Positions 1-10,589 of a DNA stretch of 64,000 nt are shown piece after piece. Made by a program: the position numbers and the translations under genes. The stretch is from Neurospora intermedia (taxonomy: Eukaryota > Ascomycota > Sordariomycetes > Sordariales > Sordariaceae): the NCBI GenBank assembly GCA_037102815.1, contig BTPP01000004.1, positions 4,402,001 to 4,466,000 of the forward strand, read 5' to 3'. Position 1 is the stretch's first letter; every line of letters begins with the position of its first letter. Below the pieces are notes generated by a model. It made no database searches, was not told the origin of the DNA, and worked only from the letters and a program-made list of their open reading frames with translations.

Positions 1-212
1 GCAAAGTAGTCCTCTAGGAGGTCCAGGAAGGTCTCGTTATCCTTCTCTGCGACGCGCGAATCGTGGAGTACGAGGGCGCCGTAGGTGATGAGAGCCTTCG
101 CGGCCTTTTCGCACTCAGCCTTGACTTCGGGGGAGTCGACGGAGTTGTTGAGGTAGACGTCGAGGTCGATGACCGGAAGGTCCATGGAAATTTCCTGGGG
201 AACAATGCTCAT
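1..212 (-). CDS. 2OG-Fe(II) dioxygenase-like protein, N-terminal part (cut by window edge)
   Basis: The frame opens at an ATG at 212-210 and runs uninterrupted off the left edge, giving about 70 residues. The start MSIVPQEISMDLPVIDLDVY followed by a helix-rich segment and ITYGALVLHDSRV resembles the DIOX_N region of isopenicillin-N-synthase-like, non-haem iron 2-oxoglutarate oxygenases, in which a 'P-x-I-D-hydrophobic' strand precedes the helices. The iron-binding HxD...H triad and the 2-oxoglutarate arginine would lie outside the window, so activity and substrate cannot be judged. An alternative start at the second Met (residue 10) is possible. The family call is from pattern memory and is moderately sure. 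Confidence 0.6.
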   Translation of the reverse strand, partial: MSIVPQEISMDLPVIDLDVYLNNSVDSPEVKAECEKAAKALITYGALVLHDSRVAEKDNETFLDLLEDYF

Positions 213-1063
213 GGTGAAATGCGGGGGTGGGGTTGATTGTCTATGCAGATGCGCTGTGGTTAGGGGTCCAAAAAAGAAAAGAAAAAAATAAAAGTGTTCG
301 CTTCGAGGGTGCGATGCGCCAAATTCAACAACACAAAGGAGTTTGATATTCAAGAAAAGAAAGAGACGTGGTTTGAAGTTATTATCTACAGGTTCACAAA
401 GATATGGTGGTTTTCTAGTTATCAAGGCTTCCCCCGATAACATTTTTTTTTTCTTCTGGGCAAAAATACGAAAAGCTTCCTCCTCTCTGGTCGCGACCAT
501 GACATGGAAGCCCAAACAGGAAGGTCCCCCGCATAACCTGGCGATGAAAGTCAAAGGGTGCCTGTAACGTGCCTCGGATCTGGTAATTCTGGGCACATGT
601 GGATGCAACCACCACGCATTGGCAGTAGGCCAAGCCCAAATTCTCCGCCTGACTACCCCAGAAGTGAGCTCTGAATCCGGCGATATCCGCCATCATCCGC
701 CCATTTGGAGGTGTCTAGACGTTGGTGCCTGGAAACGTAGGTAATCAAGTGCGCGCTTCGAGATATGAGCTTGAACCGCACTGGCGGGACTGGCTTTTGC
801 TTGTCATCTGCCCGAGATGTCGATTCACATGATGCCAAGATGGTTAACAGGATGGGAGAAGGATTGGCGACAATACGCCTATGGAGTTAGTTGTTTTGGA
901 AAAAGATAAAAGGTGATGCTAGACAGCAACAAATGGACGGTTCAAATGGAGAGCAGTTGCTGTTGAGCGCGTTGTGTCAAAAACTCTAATTCCACGCGGG
1001 AGGATATAAGTCCAGGATCCGCCAAACTTTCATCCAACTACGACAGCTGATCACAGCTGTAAG
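213..1063. other. Intergenic: oxygenase promoter side and tRNA-Asp upstream region
   Basis: No convincing gene is seen. Short open frames at 343-567 (+) and 415-696 (-) overlap on opposite strands, have no family resemblance and lack splice-linked partners. The stretch should contain the oxygenase promoter and leader. Confidence 0.5.
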
Positions 1064-1156
1064 TCTTCCGTAGTATAGTGGTCAGTATGTGAGCTTGTCA
1101 AGCTTGAACATCAGTTCGATTCGCTCGAGACCCGGGTTCAATTCCCGGCGGGAGAG
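1064..1156 (+). tRNA. tRNA-Asp (GTC) with a 21-nt intron
   Basis: The acceptor stem TCTTCCG pairs with CGGGAGA (one T-G wobble) and is followed by discriminator G. The D arm reads TAGTATAGTGGTCA, typical of fungal tRNA-Asp. The anticodon stem TGAGC/GCTCG encloses a loop with anticodon GTC. The T arm is CCGGG-TTCAATT-CCCGG. Between A37 and the 3' half of the anticodon loop lie about 21 extra bases, the canonical place for a eukaryotic tRNA intron. The mature length would be 72 nt. A run of five T follows at 1168-1172. Confidence 0.93.
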
Positions 1157-1167
1157 ACCAACCTTTC

Positions 1168-1172
1168 TTTTT
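1168..1172 (+). terminator. RNA polymerase III T-run after tRNA-Asp
   Basis: Five consecutive T begin 11 nt after the discriminator base, in a T-rich stretch, as expected for Pol III termination. Confidence 0.7.
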
Positions 1173-1436
1173 ACCTTTTGGTCCACTACGTCCGGCACTT
1201 GCAACGACGTCGGTTTTTCTTTTTCTTTTTTTTCCCTGAACATCTTTTAGTATAATTCATTCAACCTTCCTTTCTTATATAGTGCCTACAAGACATACAT
1301 AATAATATTCTCAACTCACGCTGTCAAGTGACTGAGTGACCTAATATCTCGACAACACTATCGCCCTCCCTTCAATGCTCCTTCCATCCCACACTCATTT
1401 TCACTCCTTTATCCTCTCTACCACGCCACTCCGCCA

Positions 1437-2841
1437 TCACATCAAAACCCCAGGCCAAGCATTCGTATCAGGCGACAATTTATACCAGCACTGATTCCTC
1501 CTCTCTCTTTCTCTCTTTTCCTGCCCACTAGACTGCTCTCGTTCTCCTTTTCCTCCTCCTCCTCCTCCTTCTTCAACAACCGCATCTCTACCAACACCAC
1601 TGTTATTCTCTTGTCCTTGTCCAGAGAAACTACTCGGCGCTGATTGCCCACCGCTAGCAGTAGCACTAGCTGCTCCCAACGGAATATTTTCCGACGTCTG
1701 ACTCTGGTTTTCCAGCGACTTGTTGTTGTCGCTTACCGAGGTCTCTGGTCGGGTAATTCGTGTGAGAGTGGCTAGGGAGAGGATGCAAGAGGCGATGATG
1801 GCGAGGGCGGATTCGGCGGTTGCGTAGTAGATTAGGGGGGCGGTGGTGACTTTGTCAGAGGGTGTTAGCAAGTGAGGAAGGAAGTGAGTGAGTGGGAAAG
1901 AAAGGCAATGAGGGAGGGACTGAGGAAGGGAGGAAGGGAGGATAACGTACAGGTAAAGTCTGAAGAGGTGAGGCCGGAGATTACGGTTGTTTTCATTATG
2001 GCGGTGGCTGCTGACCTGGAGGTTGGTTACATTGGTTAGGAGAAGGAGTTCATGGTGGTTGTTAAGTGGAGAAGAAGGGGGGGTACATACACAAGGGCGA
2101 CGATGATGGCTAGGGAGATGCCGAGTTTTTCTTTCCGGTGTAGCATTTGGAGTTGATAGAATAGTGCGAATGGGAGGAGGACTAGAATGAAGTCCACGGC
2201 TGCCGAGTATCCTGCGAAGCTACATCAGTACAGAAGCTAGGCGGTCAACTAGGATGTAGCAGAACATACCAGCAGCAAACATAGCATACTGCGGATATAC
2301 CTGGTTATCCCAGCATGTCCCTTCCATATAGGCATCCCACGTCTTTGCGGCCGGTGAGCATCTGATCCACATGAAGAGGGCGTTGACGATCAGAAAGACG
2401 TGGATGGTTGCCACGCCGAGCCAGAGGAGGTCCTTCGTCCATCTTCCTGACAGCAACCGGAGTAGCGTGAGGGCGAACGATGTCTTGCTCCATACCGAGG
2501 CGAGGATGGAGAGGGTGCCGATGAAGTTGCCGAGTAGACCGATAACGGGGAGGTTATCTTCGGGGATAGCCTGGACGTGTTTACCGAGGCCTTTGGAGGT
2601 GGCTATGGTAACAATGAAGATGGAGGTTTTGAGGACGAACTGTTTACGTGTCAGTGTGGTTGAAGATCTCTGGAAATGAGAGTGCACTTACCCATGAGAG
2701 AGAACAAATGTGGTCATCCCACCATAGTTTCTTCTTGGAGCGTAGTTTCCATACTATCCTGACAACAAGGGATACCGCTGCTAAGCTGGTGAGCGTCCAA
2801 GTAATGGCGAGGATCTCGGATCCTCGATTTTCAGATTCCAT
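1437..2841 (-). CDS. Fungal rhodopsin-domain (PTH11-like) seven-helix membrane protein
   Basis: Five exons fit in phase: 2841-2692, 2639-2270, 2211-2091, 2015-1951 and 1849-1437, giving 372 residues. The donors include GTAAGT, GTATGT and GTACGT, and the acceptors have nearby CTGAC or CTAAC branch sites. An early helix is followed by a K/R loop and LWWDDH, the WDD signature of the fungal rhodopsin-like domain. Further helices carry the conserved Cys-containing loop (IRCSPAAKTWD...GTCW) and the late IMKTTVISGL...YYATAESALAIIASC segment. The roughly 85-residue tail is Ser/Gln/Gly-rich with a Gly6 run and is probably cytosolic. The family includes Magnaporthe Pth11; ligands are mostly unknown. 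The ATG at 2841 was chosen because it leaves a short extracellular N-terminus. The plasma-membrane location is inferred. Confidence 0.85.
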
Positions 2842-4084
2842 CTCAATGATAGTAGTGATGATGATGATAGTAGAAAGAGAAGAGCAAAACAACCGTCCAT
2901 GGGTTGAGGGTTGAGGACTGTGCCAGACTGAGACCTACCAGGGGGCGTTCTGGGTTCAACAAGCTGTCAAGAGTGTCTTATAGGAAGAACAAATTCCTTG
3001 GGCGAGCTTGCGATACACAACATATGCGCTCTGTTCGGGCCCGTAGTGCGTGGGCCAGAGGTCACACATAGTGACCGTCGACCCCGAAGAGGGAGAGCTC
3101 GAGGAGAGGTAGAAAGCCCTATTTGGGACACACACTGCTGGCTCCCTTTTTGGTGCTTCATCCTCGCCTCGGGGTCGAACTCTTGAAATGACCGCCAACA
3201 CCGGGGCCGAGAGCATCCTCAACGGGTCAAAACAGCATTTCCCGTGTCCGAGGTTGTACTTGGTTTGCTGGCGGGCGGTCACGGCTGGTGGTGTCACGAT
3301 GGGACCTCGAGTGACCAGTCCTTTGGTTCGTTTTTGGTGTTTACGGACGCTTGCGCGGCGACCAGACCCCTATTGTTGTCATTTGGGGCGACACATCAGC
3401 CGGCTTGATCATACACCTCTGTAACACCCGTGTGTTATGGTTTCCTCAAGATTGCTGTCGGTATGGGACTGGACTGAACTGAGCTCAGGCACCACCATGG
3501 CCGTTGTGGTTCAGCTCCCCATGGTTCATGAGTGATTCGAGTTTCATTGCATATGCTGCTTGATCATGATTGCTGGTCCCAACAGCGGGATCGCCAGGTA
3601 CAAACTATATGCCGAACCCATCACGTCGAGACGGGACAGTGTGGGCTGTATCCAATATCACGGGTGATCCCTCTCTTCTTCTGCAGGACTGGTAAAGCTG
3701 TGTGTGCTCCAGTTCACCAAGACGTCAATGTCAACCGCATTATGATATTGCGTTGTCTCCTGGAAATTGAGGAGAAAGGGACCAATCCCTGCTTGCAAGT
3801 CAATTCTCCATTGGGGACCGTGAGGTATAAGATGCCATGTTAAGATGTCAACAGGGGCTTTGTGAATACCGACAACGGTTCGCTACCACCTCATAACCTG
3901 CTTTCCGCACTTGTTAATAAAATGCCAAATCCAAGGCTGAAAGCGATGAATCATGATGTGAAATGAGTGATAACCAGCAAGATGTCGGAAAACGTTAAGT
4001 GCTCAATTGCACGCGACTTGTCTTGTCCTTTTGTGAGTTCGTTGAGCCGTCGACAGATGTAAGGAAAGGAAAGAGCAAGAAGAC
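2842..4084. other. Intergenic, divergent promoters
   Basis: This lies between the divergent PTH11-like gene and the secreted-protein gene. Short frames on both strands (for example 3188-3424 and 3532-3843 on +) show no protein family, no good starts and no splice partners. Nothing else was recognised. Confidence 0.5.
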
Positions 4085-6308
4085 ATGGCGCCTGCAATGC
4101 CGACAAGAAGGAGCATTTCCTGGCTCGCTGTGTTGGTGCTATGTGTGGCCCAAGCTCTCGCTGCGCATTGTTCGAACAACAGCTGTCTTAGCGGTATGTT
4201 TGCCCTGTAGCCAGCTCGGCTGCTAGCGGATGTTGTTGACGTAACCGCCTTCCTTGTTATCCTATCTTATCGCCATGTTTCCAACTTGAACTCCCATCGT
4301 CTTGCTTGAACACATCGATCACTGACAAATTGTTTGTTGTACAGCCATACAAAATGCGCCAACTGGCAGCAACATCACGGCGGACTGTCTATCTTTCCTT
4401 GCGCAAATTGCTCCCACGGAAACATCCAGTAGGAGAACAACCACGACGACAGTGACCAGCACAACGACGGTTGCGACTCTTACACTACATCGCTCTGCGA
4501 CCGTTACCACAAAGACATGGCAAACGAATTCGCTTGCCTCAGAGACTGAGGATAATGGGAACCATAAGCTGACCGAAGTTGACTACGATGCCATCGACGG
4601 GCAAAGGCCGGGCTTCTCACCCGCACAGGCTCTCCAGGAGCGGCGGGTGACTACAAGTTCAACTTCGGCGACATTACCTTACTATGTGAAGAATTGCGCC
4701 TCAGAAGCCGATTACTCTTTGGCATGCTCTTGCGTGGGACTCTCTCAAATCACTAGGGCTGCTGCTGAGCCAGTCACCACGACAACAGTTACTGCGATCA
4801 AAACGATTGCGAACGTGACCTTGCCGTCTTTCTTCGCCAACAGCACGATTCCAGCAAGGCAGACTAGGACAGGAACAGGAACAGTTGCGAGCACGATGTA
4901 TACGGGAAGGAAGAATGGAAATGGCAGCTCTTTACGCCCGACGACTTTGTTCACGAGCCGAGTGACTTCTTCCATAGAAGCAAGCAGTGATCCGGGGTCG
5001 ACAAGCGTTATCAGCTCGTCAGCACCTTCAGCCGCCAAACCGACCGTACATGTGGTGACCATTGCAAAGCCTACTACAACACAGGAGCTATTATGGGTGA
5101 ACACAACGCCATCCCGCATTCATTCAGTTGGAGAAGCCACAGCTGCTCATTACAACAACTCTACGGCAGCTCTAGCAACAGCATCTGGAAACATTACGAC
5201 TTCTTCCCCTTCGCTCAAGGCCCCTACAAGTGCCAAATACCCAATCCCCGTGAACAGCATAGCGTCGTGGTATAACGGGACAGCTACCAGCTCAGGACCG
5301 GCGGGTACTGGTCCGGGAGTGGTCAAGACAACCGACAGTGTCAAGTTTCCAACATGCAAGAACACTACTAGTAGAGCCTCATGGTACAACGGCACATCAA
5401 CAAGCTTTCTAACACCGGGTACCGGAACCGGGAACGGGGCTATACTCACAACCAATCCAATCACATCCCCAACACCCCCAACAACAACAACCAGCGCCCG
5501 CCTCCCCATCCTCGTAAACACCACAGCCTTTTGGTCCAACGGAACCGCAACCACAGCCCCACTAACTATCCAAGGCACCGGCACCGGCACCGGCACAGAA
5601 ATCTCGGTTACTGGCACAGGCTACCACAACACCCCTCCTCTTGTTCCCACTCCAACCACTCCACCATCACCCAAACCAACAGCCACGGAAAACCTAGACC
5701 TAACCTGCAGCGAAACCTCCACTCCTTTTTTTCTCCGCGTGTCCCAACCCGGCAGTACTTTCAACAAGTGGTTCGTCCACGTCGTTGGTAATGGTCTGCT
5801 TTTTACTAGTAGTCAATCTCAAGCAAGCTCATTTAGTGTAGAGGGGACTGGACATTTGTGTGCTGTTGGTCATAACGATGGGGGTGGGAGGCCGAGGGTT
5901 GCTGCTGTTGGTGTTGCTGGTGGTGGTACTGGTGCTGGTGGTGGTGATGGTTCCAGAAACGGAACTGGGAGTGGGAGTGGTTCCAGAAACGGAAACGGAA
6001 CTGGTACTAGGAGTGGTGATGGTGCTGGTGATGGGGGTGGTAGAAAAGGAGTAGGGGGTGAGGGACAGGGACCGGTGTGGATGTTGAAGCAGGAAACATT
6101 GAAAGTATATTCAGAGGATTATAAAGCTTTGGAGTGTACGAAGGGGGATGGGAAGTTAAGTTGTGGTGTTGGTAATTCTACGAGTGGTGAGGTTGGGTCG
6201 GGGTGGGTTGGGTGTGGGTTGCAGTTGAGTTTGGGGAGGGATATAGATGATGTTGGGTATGGGGGGTTGAATTGCTCGGTTGTTTCTTTGGAGGTTGTTG
6301 AGTCTTGA
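4085..6308 (+). CDS. Secreted Ser/Thr- and Gly-rich low-complexity protein
   Basis: Two exons, 4085-4193 and 4345-6308, join in phase across a GTATGT...ACAG intron of 151 nt and encode 690 residues. Residues 1-26 form a signal peptide (basic start, then WLAVLVLCVAQALA). A small Cys motif, CSNNSCLSAIQ, follows at about 28-38, with a second Cys cluster (NCASEADYSLACSC) at about 153-166; such paired motifs recur in Sordariales secreted proteins. Residues 170-485 are Ser/Thr/Pro-rich with repeated 'P-V-N-x-x-A-S-W-Y-N-G-T' modules, likely O-glycosylated. From about 489 a C-terminal domain begins (FFLRVSQPGSTF...LLFTSSQSQASSFS...GHLCAVG) and ends with conserved Cys and NC elements. It is interrupted at about 548-614 by a Gly/Asn/Thr repeat. 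No enzymatic motif is seen; a cell-wall or extracellular role is inferred. Confidence 0.8.
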
Positions 6309-7158
6309 TTATGGCAAGTATGATTGATTAATTCGGTTAATACCTATCTAATGATCTTTTTTAGACGAGGGCAAAACATACTACGTAAGCTGCTGGCGCC
6401 TTTGTTTCCTTTTTTTTGTTGTGAACATGGACGCTTTAGTATCCTATTTCAATTTGGGAGAAATTACCGCAACAAAATTCAAGATTATCAATGTATGTAC
6501 GGGAAGAGATGAGGAAAAAAAAGAAACCCAATATCAGAAGCAGTCCACTCTATCGTATGACAGTCCCGTTGAAGGTTTTGGTAAACGAAAAAGAGTAAGT
6601 GTGCACTCTGCGGAAGATGTGTGTGTCTAATCTATCAACGTCTGGTATCCTTGGCATTGACTTGTCAAGTCAAGTTGAATTGAGTTGAGTTGAATTTAAT
6701 AACTTTGAGCTTTGTATCCATCCATGTTGAGGAACCTTCTAAATGCCAGGGCGTGATGTTACCTACTGACTTACTCATTTCGTGATGTATTGTATCACAC
6801 CACAACATACGTATAGTACAAAGACATATCTGTAGCCTACAAGTAACATGTAGTATCAAGATCAGAACCGTAAACCTAAAGAAAACAAGAACATTCAGTA
6901 ACGTTGTAAGATAATATTGCCTACTAGTTTCAAGAGTTTGTGAGATAGGTGAGTGAAAGCTCCAAGGGTAGGGTGTGTGTGTATTTGCAGAGAATACGGT
7001 AGGCAGGTAGGTACATGTTCAGTGCCGTTCATATCAACACCAGCCCCATCCCATCCCATCCTATCCCATCCCTTGACTCTCTCTCTCTCTCTTTTTCTCT
7101 CTCTCACCACCTCCTTCCTCTCCCTTCCCCTTCCCCTTTTTGGTCAGCTCAGCTCAGC
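6309..7158. other. Intergenic between convergent genes, with simple repeats
   Basis: This holds the 3' ends of the secreted-protein and carboxypeptidase genes. It carries GTTGAATT/GAGTT-type low complexity near 6668-6700, CCCAT repeats at 7044-7072 and a CT-rich tract at 7078-7139. No gene is recognised. Confidence 0.5.
7044..7072. repeat. CCCAT pentanucleotide microsatellite
   Basis: About six copies of CCCAT, one changed to CCTAT, are followed almost directly by a CT dinucleotide tract. It lies in the 3' flank of the carboxypeptidase gene. Confidence 0.8.
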
Positions 7159-8585
7159 TCACTTCATATTAGCCAACAAATACTTGACGCCCGCCCACGC
7201 CTCCACGCCACTCGGCAAAATCTGCGACGCAGGCAAGATGAAGCCATTGGCGCCCGTATCTCTCAATTCCAAAGTAAACGCATAATCGGCACCGCTGACA
7301 TCGAACGCGTAGTCGACCGAGTTGCCCGTGGCTTTGTAGACGGTGGTGCAGATGGGTCCGTAGTTGAAGGTGGTGCCGTAGACGGACTTGATGGCGGCCA
7401 CGGCGCCGCGGGCGAGGGATTGGTACTCGGCGTTGCGGGCGGGGACGGAGGAGCAGGTGTAGCCGTAGGCTGTGCATCTTATTAGTACTATTGAACAACA
7501 AAAAAAGAAAAAAAAAAAAAATAGAAGGGCGAGAAAGAGGAAAAGGGAAGAAGGGAAAACATACGAGACATGAAAAGCTGCGAGTACGAGTGCCAGTCGA
7601 TATACAACTTGAGACCTTGCGCGGCCTTGACCTTGTCCAAGAAGGCAGCGAGCGCCGTCGTCTCGGGCGCATCACCCTGTCTGGCGCCCTTGTAGGCCTC
7701 GTCGCACGGGTTGGTAGAGGCGCCGCCTGAGGTAGACCAGTGGGCGGGCCAGTTGCGGTTGATGTCGCGGCCGACGCACGAGGAGCCCGAGTTGGCCTGG
7801 CGGTTCTTGCGCCAGAGACGGTTGCTGGTCTGGGTGTAGATGAAGCCGTCCGGGTTGACGACGGGGAAGATGTAGAACTCGTACTTGTCGACGAAGGACT
7901 TGACGGTGGCGTCGGAGCCGTAGTTGGTCAGGAGGTAGTAGGCTTGGTACTCGGCGACCTGGAGATTTGTTAGTATCCATAAAAAAAACATTTGTGATGT
8001 GGTCGGGATACATACCATGGTGGTGATCCACTCGCGCGCATGCACGGTGCCGTGGAACACAATGGCGGGCTTGACGCCCTTGCCGGCGCTACCCCAGAAA
8101 CGGATACCAGTGATGGCGTTGCCGTTGCCCGAGGTGCCAGAGGTGACGATCTCGGACTGGTTGGGGTGGGCAGCCACGAGATCCCTGAGGAAGTTCAAGT
8201 GGTCGGCATAGGCGTGGTACGAGTTGAACCAGGTCTGGTCAGCCTTGCCGGCGTAGGCGGCCTGGAAGCCGGACTCGTTGGCGATGGAGACGCCGAGATC
8301 CTCGTGCATGGTGAGGGTCTCAAAGCCCTCGGCCTGGGCGTTGAAGGCGGCGAGCTTGGAGGGCGGGACGACCACGTCGGCGTGACCGCCAACCTTAGCC
8401 ACACCCTTCCAGGTCTCGAGCTCAAGGTCGGCGATGATCTTGTTCAGCTTGTCGGCGTCGTCACCGGCGGCGACACGGAGGACCTTGTAGCCATCGTAGG
8501 CAGTCCGCTTGGGCCGGGCTTCGGAGCGGATGGCGGTGGCGGAGGCAAGGCCCAAGAGGGCGGTGAGGATGGAAAGATACTTCAT
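7159..8585 (-). CDS. Secreted zinc metallocarboxypeptidase A (peptidase family M14)
   Basis: Three exons (8585-8016, 7958-7565, 7469-7159) join in phase to give 424 residues. Residues 1-18 form a signal peptide, and a propeptide of roughly 90-100 residues follows. Zinc ligands are visible as H182 and E185 in VHAREWITTM and H313 in DWHSYSQL. The substrate-binding NRNW is at 257-260 and RLWRKNR at 237-243. The general base is E389 in FTLELRDTG. V373 aligns with Ile255 of bovine carboxypeptidase A, so preference for C-terminal aromatic or aliphatic residues is inferred. The length is normal for a fungal pro-enzyme. Unlike the Ecm14 branch, all catalytic residues are present. It should act extracellularly in protein scavenging. 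Both introns carry a CTAA-type branch near the acceptor. Confidence 0.95.
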
Positions 8586-10589
8586 GGTGGTGGTGGTGGG
8601 CTTCGAGATGCTATTTTCCCCGTCACTGCCTTCTCCCTCAGAATCATGATGGCGGTCGATGGGCCATGGGCCATCTTATACTAGTTGCCCGCGGTGCGTG
8701 TGAAGCTGGGGTACCGGTCGGTGGAAGGTCTGGATCAGCATCAGCATCGTGAGGTTGAACTACCTAGGTAGAGTAGGTGACATAGTGGATATTTGGGGTA
8801 GGTAGTAGTCGATATCGAGGTCAAGCTCGAAGGGGAAGGTGTTTTGATGGGCCAAGTAACCGGCCTCTATCCATGTTCGGCATCTGGATAGACGCATTTT
8901 CGAAGGGTGATTTGCATGAGAACTCGGTAGCGGTTCCGTATCGCGGTTCGTCTCATACTTACTACCTATCGACCGGGAGACAATCACCTCAGTGTTCGTT
9001 TGTCAGTTGTCCCTCGGATTGCCCTTGATAATCTCAAGCTTCGATGAGCGGTGTCTGGCACCCGTCAACCGGGAAGGGCAAGTCGGGGACGATTGCTTGG
9101 ATTGGTACCTTCCGATCGGCACGTTGGTTGCATCAGGTCCCTCCGTCCTGCATCGCGGCATAACCTAATCCGGAAGGTTGTTGATCCCATTTATGCTCTT
9201 GGCCAACTGCATTACACGATCTCATGTTTTTTTTTTCTTAGTGTTGGCTAACAACCCAAGTTCAAGCGGCAGTCAAAGATCGCATACAAGCTTGGATTGA
9301 CGTAGTATTGCTTGGCAAGATCGAGAAGGTTGCAACGAGCATCGCATGAGTCTATCGACAGTTCGACAAAACCGCGGCAGGGGTCACGGTCGGCCCCAGG
9401 AAACTAGTTGCACAGAGCTCTTGTGAAGAAAAAAAAAAGGCGCCATCTTCCCCATGTGTTTGCGCGCAACATTGTATGTAGATCGATCCATTGTCTTGAT
9501 TGACTGGTTCAATTGCCAGAATGTGAGCTTCCTGATCTGGCAGCCAGTAGCTATAGCTCGATTCAATCCCCCTGATTTCAGGAAGAGGAAACCAAGGCTC
9601 TTGCTTTGCCCCGTGTCGCATGTGACAATCAGCGTGAAGAAGTTTTCCAGTTCTAGGTGTGATGCCGCGGTAGATACCATCTTGGTCGTGATGACGGGTC
9701 TGGACCTTGATGGAATTGAGAAGAGAAGCTACATACGTAGAAGGCGCGTACGGGTAGGAAGGATAAAACACTCATCCAAAGATTAGAAACCGGACAGGCA
9801 GAAGTTATGTAACAAACAATCTGATATCTTGAGGTTCGCCGTTTGAGAAAGAAGGTTGTCAACATGGTTAGTGTACACGACGAAAAAGCTGCTGTTGGTG
9901 TTGGTGTTGGTGATGGTGTTTCAGCGGTTAGGTTTGTTGAACGAGGTAAGTACAGAGTGGGGTCCTACAGCAGTATTGCTCGGTGAGCGGGAGGCGGGCG
10001 AGTCCGGTCTTTTTAGCCAGCCAGGTGAAAAACCCTAACCCTCGCAGAACACCAAACACACGACAATGAACCCTCGACCTAATTCGACATCAGGAGCATG
10101 GTTGACATTGTCTTCAAAATATACTCATTACTTAAGCTTTCAACAGACCGCCGGCTATCCCTCCCCGACCTCGAAATCAAGCGGTAATTAGCTGCATACA
10201 GTACCTGTGTACCCAGACTGAGATATCGACAACAGAACGTTGAAATCTAGAAGACCGGTAGCTCCACTTCGCTTGACTCCACCCACCCGTTCAAAGATTT
10301 AAGCTTTGCCAAGCAACCACCGTTCGAACCCCCCCGTTCCTCGCTCCGATCCCGTTCCATCTCCGAATTACGCCTTCGGTGTTGAGATATTGCAAGTTCC
10401 TGCAGAGACAGTCCATAAATTTTGATATGATGACGAAATTCCTGGGTAAATTACAACACTATGGTAACGGTAGGGGACAGATTTCCCCTCTTCTTTTTTG
10501 CTATCCTTTTGAAATTTCTCCACCACAGTGATAGAAATGGAAGAACCCAAGCCGATGATGCTCAACCGGAAACCGAAACCTTCCATTCA
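8586..10589. other. Intergenic, 2.0 kb, no gene recognised
   Basis: Contains the carboxypeptidase promoter and the 3' flank of the Zn2Cys6 gene. Frames at 9051-9251 and 9454-9786 (+) and 9352-9771 (-) lack family resemblance. A telobox-like AACCCTAACCCT is at about 10031-10042. Confidence 0.5.

Noticed and set aside
8040-8684. 214-codon plus-strand frame opposite the carboxypeptidase
   Set aside because: Antisense shadow of high-GC3 coding DNA; Gly/Val-rich with no family resemblance.
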